Origin: an uncultured Opitutaceae bacterium
GTDB lineage: Bacteria; Verrucomicrobiota; Verrucomicrobiia; Opitutales; Opitutaceae
Length of the DNA stretch: 64,000 nt
NCBI GenBank assembly: GCA_903916755.1
Contig: CAIWXW010000109.1
Span: 1-64,000, forward strand
Direction of reading: 5' to 3'
Numbering within the stretch: the stretch's first letter is position 1; every line of letters begins with the position of its first letter. The notes beneath the pieces were generated by a model. It was not told where the DNA came from. It saw nothing but the letters and a program-made list of their open reading frames with translations, and searched no databases. This document shows positions 18,502 to 28,826 of this stretch, one piece after another. The translations under genes were made by a program, and so were the position numbers.

Positions 18502-20825
18502 GGGGCCAGCATCAGGGCACCGGCCGGCTGCGCATCCAGGCGCGCGAGGTTCTCGCGCGCATTCGCGTAGTCCGGCCTGAGCTGGACGGCGATTGCGAAC
18601 TCCTTGCGGGCCTCCGCGCGCCGCTGCAGGTGCAGGAGGGCCGAGCCGAGGTTGTTGTGCACCTCCGGCGCATTGAAGGTGACGAGCAGCGCCTGCTCGT
18701 ACTGGACCACCGCCTCCACGAACTGGTTGTCCCGGGCCAGGACGATGCCGAGATTGTTGCGCGCGTCGACGCTGTCCGGCTGCATCGCGATCACCTCGCG
18801 GTACTGGGTCTCGGCTTCCTCGAGCCGGTCGAGGGTGGCGAGGGCGTTGGCGAGGTTGAGCCGGGCCTCCGTGAAACGGGGCCGCAGCCACACCGCCTGC
18901 TGGTACTCCCGGACCGATTCCAGCGGCCGGCCGGACCGGAAGAGCGCGCTTCCCAGGTTGTTGTACGCCTCCGCATAGTTGGGGCGCTGCCGGACCGCCC
19001 GCCCGAACTCCGCCATCGCCTCGGCGGGCCGGTTGAGCCCGAGCAGCGCGTTGCCGAGATTGTTGTGCAGCTCCGGGATATCGAATCCCTCGCGCTGGGC
19101 CTCGCGATACTCGTGCAGCGCCTCGGGCAGCCGGCCCAGCCGCGCCAGGGCGTTGCCGTAGTTGAACCGCACTTCGTGGTATTCCGGCAGCCGCTGCAGG
19201 ATGGCCTCAAATTCCACCACCGCACCCTTCACGTCGTCGTCGCGCGCGAGCGCCACCCCGAGGTTATTGTGCGCATCGGCGTAAAACTCCGGCTTGAGCG
19301 CGATGGCCTTCCGGTACTCCGCCTCGGCCTCCTGGTTTTTTCCCGCCGCCGCCAGGGCCGTGCCGTAGTTGTTGTGCCCTTCGGCGAAATCCGGCTTTCG
19401 CCGGAGGGCCTCCCGGTACTGGGCCACCGCGGCATCCCGTTGGCCGCTGGCCAGCAGCACGTTGCCTAGATTGCTGCGGGCAAAGACATTCCCCGGATTG
19501 TGGGCCACCGTGTCGCTCCAGATGGCCACCCCATCCCCGAAGATCTCGTTCCGGCGCGCCGTCACGACGCCGAGGATCAGCGCCAGGGCCCCCGTCCCGA
19601 CAATGATCACCTTGCGGCGCCGTTCGTCATCAGCGAACACCCGCGCCAGCAGGGCCGCCACCCCCACCCCGAGCAACGCCAGGAGGGGCGCCAGCGCCAG
19701 GTACATGCGATGCTCCGCGATCGTCTGACGGTTCCCCGGCACGATCGAGGTGGGAGCGAGGATGGCGAAGAACCAGAGGCCCGCGAAGCCCGCGGCGCGC
19801 AGCCCGATCGGGTCCCGGGCGCCGCGATGGAAGAAGGCGATGGCCGACAGGGCAAGCAGGCCGCCGGCCAGCAGCGCCTCCGGCCACACCGACCAGGCGT
19901 GCGCGACCCAGAGCGCCCCATAGTCAAAGACCTGCCCCTGCGGCCAGAAGGTCAGCCGGAGGTAGCGCCAAAGCGCGGGGAATTGCGTGATGAAGTAGTC
20001 CCACCAGCGGACGCCGATTCCAAACCCGGCGGTGCCATTGCGGCTCTTGGTCCCAAGAGCCAGCCAGGCCACCAGACCCAGGGTCGCGGCCAAGCCGAGG
20101 TAGTAGACTCGCCGGCGGCGCCAGGCGTCGCGAAAACTACCGGTGACGAAGGTCCGGTCGTACAGGAGCACGAAAAGCGGTGCGGAGACCGTGACTTCCT
20201 TCGTGCCCATGCCGGCGAGGCAGGCCAGCCACGAGACGGTCCACCAGGCGCCGCCCCCGCGGCCGCCCTCGACGCGCTCCACGCCCCGCACGAAGCCATA
20301 GAGGGTCAGCAGGTAGCACAGCGCCATCAGCGACTCGGCCCGCTGGATGAGGTAGGTGACCGACTCGGTCTGGAGCGGATGGAGCGCCCACAGGAGGGCC
20401 ACCGCTCCGGCCAGAAGCGCCGCATCTATCCCCGTTCGGGGATCACCCGGTGCGCCGGTGCGACCCAGCGTCCGGCGCAGCAAGCCGTAGAGCGTAAGGG
20501 CCGCCAGGAAATGAATCAGGAGGTTGCCGAGGTGATAGCTCCGGACGTCCAGCCCGCCGATCGCATAGTTGACCGCCAGCGAGAAATTAAGGACCGGCCG
20601 GCCGCTGACCGAGGTGTCAAAGGGCGGCGACGTGATCGCGGTCAGGGGCCAGAGCCGGCGGATCGAGCTGTTGCGCTCGATCGCCATCGTGTCGTCGAAG
20701 ACAAACGGCGCCCCGAGCGCCCCCCGGTACGCAAACCAGATCGCGGCGGCCAGAACGGCCGCGGCCAGCCAGCCGGCCCAGGCCGGCAGCGCGCGATCAG
20801 CGGGGGACTTCACGGAGCGAGCCAA
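18498..20825 (-). CDS. Membrane protein with C-terminal tandem TPR repeats (TMTC-like architecture)
   Basis: 775 aa; multiple N-terminal TM helices, then many TPR units (ARSNLGNVLLASGQRDAAVAQYREALRRKPDFAEGHNNYGTAL...). Confidence 0.82.
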   Translation of the reverse strand: MARSVKSPADRALPAWAGWLAAAVLAAAIWFAYRGALGAPFVFDDTMAIERNSSIRRLWPLTAITSPPFDTSVSGRPVLNFSLAVNYAIGGLDVRSYHLGNLLIHFLAALTLYGLLRRTLGRTGAPGDPRTGIDAALLAGAVALLWALHPLQTESVTYLIQRAESLMALCYLLTLYGFVRGVERVEGGRGGGAWWTVSWLACLAGMGTKEVTVSAPLFVLLYDRTFVTGSFRDAWRRRRVYYLGLAATLGLVAWLALGTKSRNGTAGFGIGVRWWDYFITQFPALWRYLRLTFWPQGQVFDYGALWVAHAWSVWPEALLAGGLLALSAIAFFHRGARDPIGLRAAGFAGLWFFAILAPTSIVPGNRQTIAEHRMYLALAPLLALLGVGVAALLARVFADDERRRKVIIVGTGALALILGVVTARRNEIFGDGVAIWSDTVAHNPGNVFARSNLGNVLLASGQRDAAVAQYREALRRKPDFAEGHNNYGTALAAAGKNQEAEAEYRKAIALKPEFYADAHNNLGVALARDDDVKGAVVEFEAILQRLPEYHEVRFNYGNALARLGRLPEALHEYREAQREGFDIPELHNNLGNALLGLNRPAEAMAEFGRAVRQRPNYAEAYNNLGSALFRSGRPLESVREYQQAVWLRPRFTEARLNLANALATLDRLEEAETQYREVIAMQPDSVDARNNLGIVLARDNQFVEAVVQYEQALLVTFNAPEVHNNLGSALLHLQRRAEARKEFAIAVQLRPDYANARENLARLDAQPAGALMLAP

Positions 20826-20885
20826 TCCGGCCCGGCCATCCGACTCAAGCCACGCGGGCCTGAATCGGCGGCGGCCGGCGCCCGC

Positions 20886-22181
20886 TCAATTGCCGTAGGG
20901 CCGTTCCGTCGTGGTCAGCTTCTCCTTCGGCACATCGAAGGCGGCGACGGGATCGGGATGGGCGGGGTCGAACTGCGGCGCATCCGGCGCCAGGTACTTG
21001 GCCAATTCGGGCACGCCCAGGCGGATGCCGCGGACGACGCACTTCGACAGTTCATAGCTGCCATAGTCCCCCTGGTGGGTCGTATCCGGGCCGCGCGGGG
21101 TCGGGGCAAAGATCGCCGGCGCCCCCTTGGGCCCCAGCGCCTCGTACAGCACCTTGCTCATGGCGTTCAGGTCGACCAGGGCCACCCCATCGTCCTTCGC
21201 CACCTTGCGCATCGCATCCGGAAAATCGCCCAGGGTGTTCGTGACCGTGTCCCCGTCGAACGCCAGCCGGTTCATCGGGGTCACCAGGACCAGCGTGGCG
21301 CCATGCGCCCGGGTTTCCGCCACGTAGCGGTGGAGGAAGGTGCTGTAGGAGGCGTAGGCCCCGGGATTCGGCCCGCGGTCGTGCTGGTCGTTGTGGCCGA
21401 ACTGGATGATCACGAAGTCGCCGGGCTTGATGAGGCTCATCAGCTTCGCCCAGCGGTTTTCCGAAATGAAGTCGCGCGCGGATTCCCCGGATTCGGCGTG
21501 ACTGGAGACGACGATGTCCGGTCCGAAGAAGCTCGTGATCATCTGGCCCCAGCTGTTGTGGGGTTCACGGGGCTGGTCGGTCATGGTGGAGTCACCGACC
21601 AGGTACAGGGTCGGCCGGTCCGTCACCGGCACGATCTCGACCGAGGCCACGCAGGGTCGCTGGTCGCAGAATTCCAGCGTGAGCTTGTCGTCCCAATCCC
21701 AGACCTCCGTCGACTTTTCCCGCGGTTTCAGCCGGACCTTGCCCCCCGGAAATTCCGGCCGGCGCAGCGCCACGGTGAAGGTCCGCGTGGCGAGTTCGCC
21801 CGCGGCGGTCCGCACGTGCAGCAGTTCGAGGCGGCGAAGCTCGGCCTTGACCGTGGTGAGGGCGGGGGCGGTGGGGTCGCCCAACGCCACCGTCACCTGG
21901 TACTCTCCTTCCGGCAGCGCCACCGAGAAGTAGAACGGCTGGCTGCCGGTGACGAAGCCGGACCCCGGCGGGCGGGCCACCGCCAGCGGGGTCGAGCCGG
22001 GTTCAAAGCCATAGCCCTTCGCGGCGGAATAGACCTCATGGGGGTCCACCGCCACGCTGCCGGCGGGGGCCGGTCCGGGTCCGAACGAGAATTTCCAGTG
22101 CGTCGCGTCGGCCGCGTGCACCGGGAGGAAGGCGGCCGCCAGCAGGCCGCCGAACAGGAAGGACTTGGTGGATGGGATCAT
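20886..22181 (-). CDS. SGNH/GDSL rhamnogalacturonan acetylesterase-like protein (CE12-type)
   Basis: Signal peptide; YLVGDSTMTDQ (block I), VIIQFGHNDQ (block III), DTTHQGDYGS; 431 aa. Confidence 0.85.
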   Translation of the reverse strand: MIPSTKSFLFGGLLAAAFLPVHAADATHWKFSFGPGPAPAGSVAVDPHEVYSAAKGYGFEPGSTPLAVARPPGSGFVTGSQPFYFSVALPEGEYQVTVALGDPTAPALTTVKAELRRLELLHVRTAAGELATRTFTVALRRPEFPGGKVRLKPREKSTEVWDWDDKLTLEFCDQRPCVASVEIVPVTDRPTLYLVGDSTMTDQPREPHNSWGQMITSFFGPDIVVSSHAESGESARDFISENRWAKLMSLIKPGDFVIIQFGHNDQHDRGPNPGAYASYSTFLHRYVAETRAHGATLVLVTPMNRLAFDGDTVTNTLGDFPDAMRKVAKDDGVALVDLNAMSKVLYEALGPKGAPAIFAPTPRGPDTTHQGDYGSYELSKCVVRGIRLGVPELAKYLAPDAPQFDPAHPDPVAAFDVPKEKLTTTERPYGN

Positions 22182-24784
22182 AAATTCAGCGGGGACTGCG
22201 GGTCGGCCGTGCCGGCAGCGGGATCGGCGGGGGCGATGCTGCGCAGGGAAACCTCGGCTGGCGCCAGGCCCGGGGAGGCGACCCGCACCGTGATCGCGCC
22301 GGTCTGGCCCGGCTTCGTCCGCACGATGGCCAGCGCCCGGCCGTTGAAGGCGTCGTGCTCCCGGGCCTGGAAGGGCTCGAGGCTGGTTGGATCGCCGTCG
22401 TCCACGGCGACGACCTCGGCCGGGCCGGTGACCGCGAAGGTGAGATGATTCTTAGCGCGGGGCGCGAGCACGCCCGCGGCGTCGAGAATGTCCGCCGAGA
22501 TGAAGGCCAGGTCCTGGCCGTCGGCCATGAGCGGCGTCCGGTCCGTCCGCAGCCTGAGCCGGGCCGCCGGGCCGGCCGTGCGCTCGATTTCCTGGGCCCA
22601 CGGCCGGCCGTCCTTATAGGCGACTACCTTCAATTCACCCGGCTGATAGAGGACGTCATCCCACCGGAGCCGGAATTGATCCGGCGCCTTCCGCTTCCGG
22701 CCCAGCGACCGGCCATTCAGAAAAAGCTCCGCCTCGTCGCCCGAGGTGTAGACATGCACCGGCGTGACCTGCCCCACCCGCTCCGGCCAGGTCCAGTGGG
22801 GCAGCAGGTGCGCCATGGGGAAATCGGGCCGCCACCGCGCCTGGTAGAGGTAGAAGCGGTCCTTGCGGAACCCGTCGAGGTCGATGATCCCGAAATACGA
22901 GCTCCGAGCGGTGTCGTCGGCCTTGCCGTAGGGTGTCGGCTCGCCCAGGTAGTCCCAGCCCGTCCAGACGAACTCGCCCGCGACGGACGGGTTTTCGGCC
23001 TGGCCCGTGAATTCCGCATCGGGCGTCGTGGCCCAGCGCGGGGCGAAGAGATCGTACGAGCTCATCTGGTGGCCGGCCACGTGGCCCCGTGACTTGTCGG
23101 CGACCAGCGGAAAGGCGTATTCGTCCCGCGAGCTGATGGTGGAGGCGGTCTCGCTGCCGAAGAGCGGCTGGAGCGGGTGCTCGGCGCGGAACCGCGCGTA
23201 TTCGCCCGGCTTGTAGTTGTAGCCGAAGACATCGACGGCGGTCTGGAAGCCGTTGGCGCGAGACTCCGTCTCGTTGTACGCCGCCGTGATGGGCCGCGTC
23301 CGGTCCTCCTCGCGCACGATGCCGGCGAGATGCTGGGCGAGCCGCCAGCCTTCCGGCTGCCGCTGCTCCCCGATCTCGTTGCCGATGCTCCAGAGGATGA
23401 CCGAGGGATGGTTGCGGTCGCGCCGGACCAGGGCCCGGAGGTCCTTCTCATGCCAGTCGGGAAACAGCAGGTGGTAGTCGTTCGGGCGCTTGCCGCTCGC
23501 CCAGCAGTCGAACGATTCGTCCATGACCAGCATCCCCAGCCGGTCGCAGAGGTCGAGGAGCTCGGGCGCGGGAGGATTATGGCTCGTGCGGATGGCGTTG
23601 CAGCCCATCTCGCGCAGCAGCTCAACCTGGCGCTCGAGCGCGCGGCCGTTGAGCGCGGTGCCCAGGGGCCCGAGATCGGCATGGTCGCAGACGCCGTTGA
23701 TCGGCACGCGCATGCCGTTGAGCAGGAAGCCGTGGTCAGCCGTGAAGGCGATCGTGCGGATGCCAAAGGGACTCTCGTAGACGTCGGCCACGTCCCCGCC
23801 CACGCGGACGGTCGTCACCGCAAGGTAACGCTGCGGATGGGCCAGGCTCCAGAGCTTGGGCTGCGGCACGGTGAGAACCTGCTCGCTCAAGCCCTGGCGG
23901 CCCGCCGCCAGATGGACCTTGGGCCCGGCCGAGACCGCCACCGGCTCGCCGACGCGGCGGCCGGGGAAGCTGTATTCGTAGATGGCGGTCGACACCTGCG
24001 CGTCGACGGCGTTCGCGAGCGGGTTCTTGAGCATCACCTGGATGTCGACCGCGGCGGCGGCGGCGGTCACCGACGGGGTGGTCACAAAGGTGCCCCAGTG
24101 GGCCACGTGCACGGGCTCCATCTTCTCCAGCCAGACATTCCGATAGATGCCGCCGCCCGGATACCAGCGGGAGGACAGCGGAGGGTTGTCGAGCCGGATG
24201 GCCAGGACGTTGTCCCCGCCCGGCCTGAGGTAGGGCGTCAAGTCCAGCTGGAAGGAGGCATAGCCATAGGGCCAGCCGCCAACGAAGCGGCCGTTGAGCC
24301 AGACCAGGGGGTAGGCCATGGCGCCATCGATATCCAGGTAGATCCGCTTCCCCTGGTCCGCCGCGGTGACGGCAAAATGCTTCCGGTACCAGCCCACGCC
24401 CCACCAGGGCAGCCGGCCGGTGGCGCTGTCGTACTCGACCTTGAAAGGACCCTCGACCCCCCAGTCGTGGGGCAGGTCGAGCGCGCGCCAGGCAGTGTCG
24501 TCGAAGGCGGGCTGGGTGTAGGCCACGTCGCCGCCCAGGTTGCCCTCCGGCCGCGGCGGCTTCGGGGCGGCGGCGTTCAGGAATTCATTGCCGGTGGCGG
24601 CGAACCAGGCCTTGGTCGCCGGATAGGCCAGCGCGCCGGACGTGCCCGCGGGATCGCCGGCGGCGAAGCGCCAGCCGAGGTCGAGTGAAACCCGCTCGCG
24701 GGGTCCGGGATCGGCGGCGGCGGCCGCGGCGGCCGCGCCGAGGAGCAGCAGGATACAGCCGAAGGAACGCGGCTTCATGGGCAA
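22178..24784 (-). CDS. Glycoside hydrolase family 2 beta-galactosidase-like
   Basis: 868 aa; RALDLPHDWGVEGPF, GVCDHADLGPLG, IRTSHNPPAPELLDLCDRLGMLVMDESFDCW, WSIGNEIGEQ. Confidence 0.92.
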   Translation of the reverse strand: MPMKPRSFGCILLLLGAAAAAAAADPGPRERVSLDLGWRFAAGDPAGTSGALAYPATKAWFAATGNEFLNAAAPKPPRPEGNLGGDVAYTQPAFDDTAWRALDLPHDWGVEGPFKVEYDSATGRLPWWGVGWYRKHFAVTAADQGKRIYLDIDGAMAYPLVWLNGRFVGGWPYGYASFQLDLTPYLRPGGDNVLAIRLDNPPLSSRWYPGGGIYRNVWLEKMEPVHVAHWGTFVTTPSVTAAAAAVDIQVMLKNPLANAVDAQVSTAIYEYSFPGRRVGEPVAVSAGPKVHLAAGRQGLSEQVLTVPQPKLWSLAHPQRYLAVTTVRVGGDVADVYESPFGIRTIAFTADHGFLLNGMRVPINGVCDHADLGPLGTALNGRALERQVELLREMGCNAIRTSHNPPAPELLDLCDRLGMLVMDESFDCWASGKRPNDYHLLFPDWHEKDLRALVRRDRNHPSVILWSIGNEIGEQRQPEGWRLAQHLAGIVREEDRTRPITAAYNETESRANGFQTAVDVFGYNYKPGEYARFRAEHPLQPLFGSETASTISSRDEYAFPLVADKSRGHVAGHQMSSYDLFAPRWATTPDAEFTGQAENPSVAGEFVWTGWDYLGEPTPYGKADDTARSSYFGIIDLDGFRKDRFYLYQARWRPDFPMAHLLPHWTWPERVGQVTPVHVYTSGDEAELFLNGRSLGRKRKAPDQFRLRWDDVLYQPGELKVVAYKDGRPWAQEIERTAGPAARLRLRTDRTPLMADGQDLAFISADILDAAGVLAPRAKNHLTFAVTGPAEVVAVDDGDPTSLEPFQAREHDAFNGRALAIVRTKPGQTGAITVRVASPGLAPAEVSLRSIAPADPAAGTADPQSPLNL

Positions 24785-24817
24785 GGACCCGCGGGGGACG
24801 AGGGGTGCCAGGGACGG

Positions 24818-26551
24818 TTAGCGGTAACGATAGAGCTTCACGCGCTGGAGGGTCGGCGCGTCGCCCATGAATTTGAGGCCGCTGCCGGACTGGTTCGCCG
24901 CGGCGGCCTCGTCGAGGTGATAGTTCAGGAGAATGTCGTCGCCGTTGAGCACGCGGGTCGGTACCCACCGGCCGTCCGCGTAGCGGCCCGACTCCACCCG
25001 CGCGAGGCCGGCGATCGGGGCGCCCGGCGTGTTCGGCGCAAAGGTCACCTGCACATCAAAGCCCGCCACCACGAACTCGGAGGGGCCGAGCCCGACCACC
25101 AGGGCATAGCCGAAGGGCGGGACCTGGCTGGGATTGCGGAGATTCCGGCGCAGGTCGACCTTGATATTGAAGTCGCCCAGGGCGATCTCCTCGCTCTGCC
25201 GGCCGGCGGCCGTGAGCGCCACCGCGGAAATCGCCCCGCGAGCCTGGGCGTCGAGGATCGCCGGCGTCATGTCCCGCAGGAGCGCGTAGCCCCGGGGCAG
25301 CGGCTGCGCGGTGACATCGCCGGGACCGGCCTCGCCCGCGTCCGGGCGGAGCGCGACCAGGCGCCCCGGGTTATCGATTCCGAACGGAGAATAGCCAATG
25401 CCCTGGTGCCGGCCGATGGCATAGAAGGCGTTCGCCACCCCGCCGGCGTCGCCCCGGGACTCGGGGACGAAGAGCGGGTTGCCGTTCTGGTTGAACCGCG
25501 CCACCCACTCGGCAAAGTTGGGCAGGTAGATGTCGGGGGCGTTGATGTCGATGTGGGGCGCCCCGGCGCGCCAAATGTCGAGCACGTGCGGTTCCGGGCC
25601 GCCGCTGGGATAGTCGCCCGCGCCCTTGTCCTCGGGCTGGATGATCCAGGTGTTGGTGAAGACCGGAATGGGATAGACGGCCTTCCCCGCCGCCGCGATC
25701 TGGTCCATGTAGCGGGCGTAGTTCCAGGCCATGAAGATCTCGTCGGTGACCAGCCCCGTTTTCTTGTCCGCCGTCTCCGCGCCAAAGACCTCCTGCCAGG
25801 TGCCCGCGGGCTTGCCGCCCGCGGCCTCCCAGACCTGGCTCAGCGCCGGCCGCAGGTGATCGCCATGGCGGGCCAGGTAGCCCATCAGGGCGTCGGGCAC
25901 GGGACCCGCGAAGGCCGCCTCGGCGGCCGGGGAGCGGTCCCGCGCATCCCCGAGGATCCCGACCTCGTTTTCGAGCTGGATCATGAGGGTCGTGTGCTGC
26001 TCGCCGTCGACCGCGCGCAGGTGACGCATGAACGCCGCATAGGCGCGCAGGTCCGCGTCGCGATTGACGGCACTGAGGGTCGACAGCACCTCGATGGATT
26101 TTCCGCTCCGGAGCCGGACGCGGGGAAACCGCGCCTGGTTCTCCTTCACCCAGTCCGGCACGAAGCTCGAGATGCCGTTCTTCCAGCTGCCGAACCAGAT
26201 CAGGATCACGTGCAGGCGGTTCTGGCGGGCGGAGGCGAGGGCCTGGTCCACCAGGGTGAAATCGTACCGTCCCTCGGCCGGCTCGGTCAGGGCCCAGGAG
26301 ACGCCGACCAGCACGGTGTTGAGGTTCATCCGGGCGAGGCGCGGCCAGACCGGCGCCATGTACTCCGCGCTGGACGAGGCGGTGTTGGCCAGCTCGCCGC
26401 CCAGCACCAGGAAGGGATGGCCGTCGACCACGAGCTGCGTGGCGGCGCCCCGGCGCTCCAGATGGGGGGCCGAATTGGAGTCGGCCCAGACCAAGGGGGC
26501 GCAGAGCGCGAGGGTGAGCGCGGCCGCGAGGCCGGGGGTGGATTTGATCAT
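24818..26551 (-). CDS. GH35-like beta-galactosidase (GanA-like, secreted)
   Basis: Signal peptide; PFLVLGGELANTASSSAEYMAPVWPRLARMNLNTVLVGVSW, IQLENEVGILG; ATG at 26551 (ATGA overlap with the upstream gene). Confidence 0.85.
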   Translation of the reverse strand: MIKSTPGLAAALTLALCAPLVWADSNSAPHLERRGAATQLVVDGHPFLVLGGELANTASSSAEYMAPVWPRLARMNLNTVLVGVSWALTEPAEGRYDFTLVDQALASARQNRLHVILIWFGSWKNGISSFVPDWVKENQARFPRVRLRSGKSIEVLSTLSAVNRDADLRAYAAFMRHLRAVDGEQHTTLMIQLENEVGILGDARDRSPAAEAAFAGPVPDALMGYLARHGDHLRPALSQVWEAAGGKPAGTWQEVFGAETADKKTGLVTDEIFMAWNYARYMDQIAAAGKAVYPIPVFTNTWIIQPEDKGAGDYPSGGPEPHVLDIWRAGAPHIDINAPDIYLPNFAEWVARFNQNGNPLFVPESRGDAGGVANAFYAIGRHQGIGYSPFGIDNPGRLVALRPDAGEAGPGDVTAQPLPRGYALLRDMTPAILDAQARGAISAVALTAAGRQSEEIALGDFNIKVDLRRNLRNPSQVPPFGYALVVGLGPSEFVVAGFDVQVTFAPNTPGAPIAGLARVESGRYADGRWVPTRVLNGDDILLNYHLDEAAAANQSGSGLKFMGDAPTLQRVKLYRYR

Positions 26552-27681
26552 TTTAATTGGACGTCCCAGACCTTCGAGCGGCGCGCCGTGCCGGCCGGAC
26601 CGGCGACGGTGAGCACGACGACCAGGTTGGCCGGCTCCTTGTACGCATGGATCGGGTTCTGCTCCGTCGAGGTCGTGCCGTCGCCGAAGTCCCACTTCCA
26701 GGATGTGACCGGGCCCACCGAGAGGTCCTTGAAGGCGACCAGCCGGCGGTCCATGTCCACGACCTTCCAGGACCATTGGGCGCCGACGGCGGGAAGGAAC
26801 TGCGGCTCGAGCGGCATCAGCCGGAAGGCGCAGAGTTCCGAGGCGTCGCCGTACATCGTGTAGTGCCGGGAAAGATTCCAGAAATGCAGATGATGGTTGT
26901 TGGTCGCGTTGCCGTATTCCATCAGGGCCCAGGACAGGCCGATGATCTTGTTCTCGCTCAGGACGGACTCGACCGCCCGCTGCGGGCCCTCGGGGCCCGC
27001 GTAGTCGAAGGGCGTGACCCAGAATTCGAGGGTCAGCTTCCCACCCTGCCCCGGATGGAAGTCATAGCGGGTCGCGGCGTTGGCATAGGGGAACTCCTTG
27101 ATCCACGTGGCCGCGTCCCAGGCCATGCACCAGTCCTTGTCCAGGGCCGGGGTGAAGATGTGGTAGTTCTGGGCGTGGACGCCCTGGATGGCCCAATGGG
27201 CCTCGGCGACGCTGATCCGGCTGTCGGGCAGCGCCCGGGACGCGCCCACGTGCTCGGGGGTCCAGAATTCGGCGTGGCCCTTGTCGATCATCGGCCCGCC
27301 CGAGGCGTCGCCGTCCACCACGATTTCGAAGGTGTCCTGCCGCAGCCCCGGGCTCGCGAAATCCCACTTGGGCTTCGTGGCCTCATAGAGAAAATAGAGG
27401 CGGTTCAGCCCCTTGACCCAGCCCACCTTCACCTTGACCACGCAATCCTTGGGGTCGGGCGGCAGGTGGGCACCCTCCACGTCGCGCAGCCGGCTGCCAT
27501 CGACGACATAGGAGTCGGGCACCATCGCCCAGTCGCTCGCATCGCCATCGACGCGCGGGATCTGATCCGGCGGGAATTGGAAGACCTTGAAGGTGACGTC
27601 GGGCTGGTCAAAGGCCGCCGCCGGCCGGAGGCCGATGGCCGCCAGGGCGAGCGCTGCGCAGAGGATTCGGGAGGGGCTCAT
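26548..27681 (-). CDS. Secreted protein, N-terminal CBM9-like and C-terminal PKD domain (paralog A)
   Basis: Signal peptide; IPRVDGDASDWAMVPDS; WKWDFGDGTTSTEQNPIHAYKEPANLVVVLTVAG. Confidence 0.8.
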   Translation of the reverse strand: MSPSRILCAALALAAIGLRPAAAFDQPDVTFKVFQFPPDQIPRVDGDASDWAMVPDSYVVDGSRLRDVEGAHLPPDPKDCVVKVKVGWVKGLNRLYFLYEATKPKWDFASPGLRQDTFEIVVDGDASGGPMIDKGHAEFWTPEHVGASRALPDSRISVAEAHWAIQGVHAQNYHIFTPALDKDWCMAWDAATWIKEFPYANAATRYDFHPGQGGKLTLEFWVTPFDYAGPEGPQRAVESVLSENKIIGLSWALMEYGNATNNHHLHFWNLSRHYTMYGDASELCAFRLMPLEPQFLPAVGAQWSWKVVDMDRRLVAFKDLSVGPVTSWKWDFGDGTTSTEQNPIHAYKEPANLVVVLTVAGPAGTARRSKVWDVQLK

Positions 27682-27695
27682 GGGGAAAAAGGGGT

Positions 27696-28826
27696 TCACT
27701 TGAGGGCGATGTCCCAGACCTTCGCACGGCGGGCGTGGCCGGCCGGGCCGTCGACGTCGAGAATGACGACAAAGTTGCCCGGCCGCTTGTAGGCGTGCAG
27801 CGGGTATTGCTCCGTCGAGCTCGTGCCGTCGCCGAAGTCCCACTTCCAGGACGTGACCTGGCCCACCGAGAGATCCTTGAAGGCGACGAGCCGGCGGTCC
27901 ATGTCCACGACCTTCCAGGACCATTGGGCGCCGATGGCGGGAAGGAACTGCGGCTCGAGCGGCATCAGCCGGAAGGCGCAGAGCTGCGAGGCGTCGCCGT
28001 ACATCGTGTGGTGCCGGGACAGGTTCCAGAAATGGTGCCGATCACCGGGCGTGTCGCCGAAATCGATGACCGCCCAGGACAGGCCGATGATCTTGTTCTC
28101 GCTCAGGACGGACTCGACCGCGCGCTGCGGGCCCTCGGGGCCCGCGTAGTCGAAGGGCGTGATCCAGAATTCGAGGGTCAATTTGCCCGCCTCACCCGCG
28201 CGGAAGTTATAACGCGTGGCCGCATTGGCGTAGGGCAGCTCCTTCACCCAGGTCGGGGCGCCCCAGGAGATGCACCAGTCCTTCCCCGCAGCGGGCGTGA
28301 AAATGTGATAGTTCTGGGCCTGGACCCCGTGAATGGTCCAATGAGCCTGGTCCACGCTGATCCGCGGATCGACGGCCGGATTGGCATTGGCGCCCGACGC
28401 GGTCGGCTTGGAGTCGCCCCGGCCCCGGGAAACGAGGGGTCCGCCGGAGGCGTCGCCATCCACCACCACCTCGAAGATGTCACCCGGAAGGCCGGTCGAC
28501 GCAAAGTCCCAGTGGCCCTTGTCCGCCTGATACAGGAAGAACAGCCGGTTCAGGCCCTTGACCCAGCCCACCTTCACCTTGAGGGAAAAGGTCTTGGGAT
28601 CGGGGTGCCCGTGCTGGCCCCCGTCCTCGATCAGCTTGCTCGCGTCGACGGCGTAGGAGTCGGGCACCATCGCCCAGTCGCCGGCGTCGCCGTCGATGCG
28701 CGGAATCTGGTCCGGGGGAAACTGGAAGACCTTGAAGGTGACGTCGGGCCGGTCGAGGGCGAGCGCGGGGCGCAGGGCGGCGGCGGACAGCGCCAGGGCC
28801 GCCAGGAGGATGCGGGGAGTATTCAT
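27696..28826 (-). CDS. Secreted protein, N-terminal CBM9-like and C-terminal PKD domain (paralog B)
   Basis: IPRIDGDAGDWAMVPDS; WKWDFGDGTSSTEQYPLHAYKRPGNFVVILDVDG; clearly homologous to 26548-27681. Confidence 0.8.
   Translation of the reverse strand: MNTPRILLAALALSAAALRPALALDRPDVTFKVFQFPPDQIPRIDGDAGDWAMVPDSYAVDASKLIEDGGQHGHPDPKTFSLKVKVGWVKGLNRLFFLYQADKGHWDFASTGLPGDIFEVVVDGDASGGPLVSRGRGDSKPTASGANANPAVDPRISVDQAHWTIHGVQAQNYHIFTPAAGKDWCISWGAPTWVKELPYANAATRYNFRAGEAGKLTLEFWITPFDYAGPEGPQRAVESVLSENKIIGLSWAVIDFGDTPGDRHHFWNLSRHHTMYGDASQLCAFRLMPLEPQFLPAIGAQWSWKVVDMDRRLVAFKDLSVGQVTSWKWDFGDGTSSTEQYPLHAYKRPGNFVVILDVDGPAGHARRAKVWDIALK

Noticed and set aside
18498-19480. Repeat array / tandem DNA repeats
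   Set aside because: The periodicity is explained by TPR units in the encoded protein; not a CRISPR or satellite.
19500-22448. 982-aa plus-strand ORF
   Set aside because: Antisense to the TPR, CE12 and GH2 genes; composition is the His/Arg/Gly/Gln-rich pattern of off-frame high-GC DNA.
24917-26863. 648-aa plus-strand ORF
   Set aside because: Antisense to the GH35-like and PKD genes; a frame-mirroring artefact.
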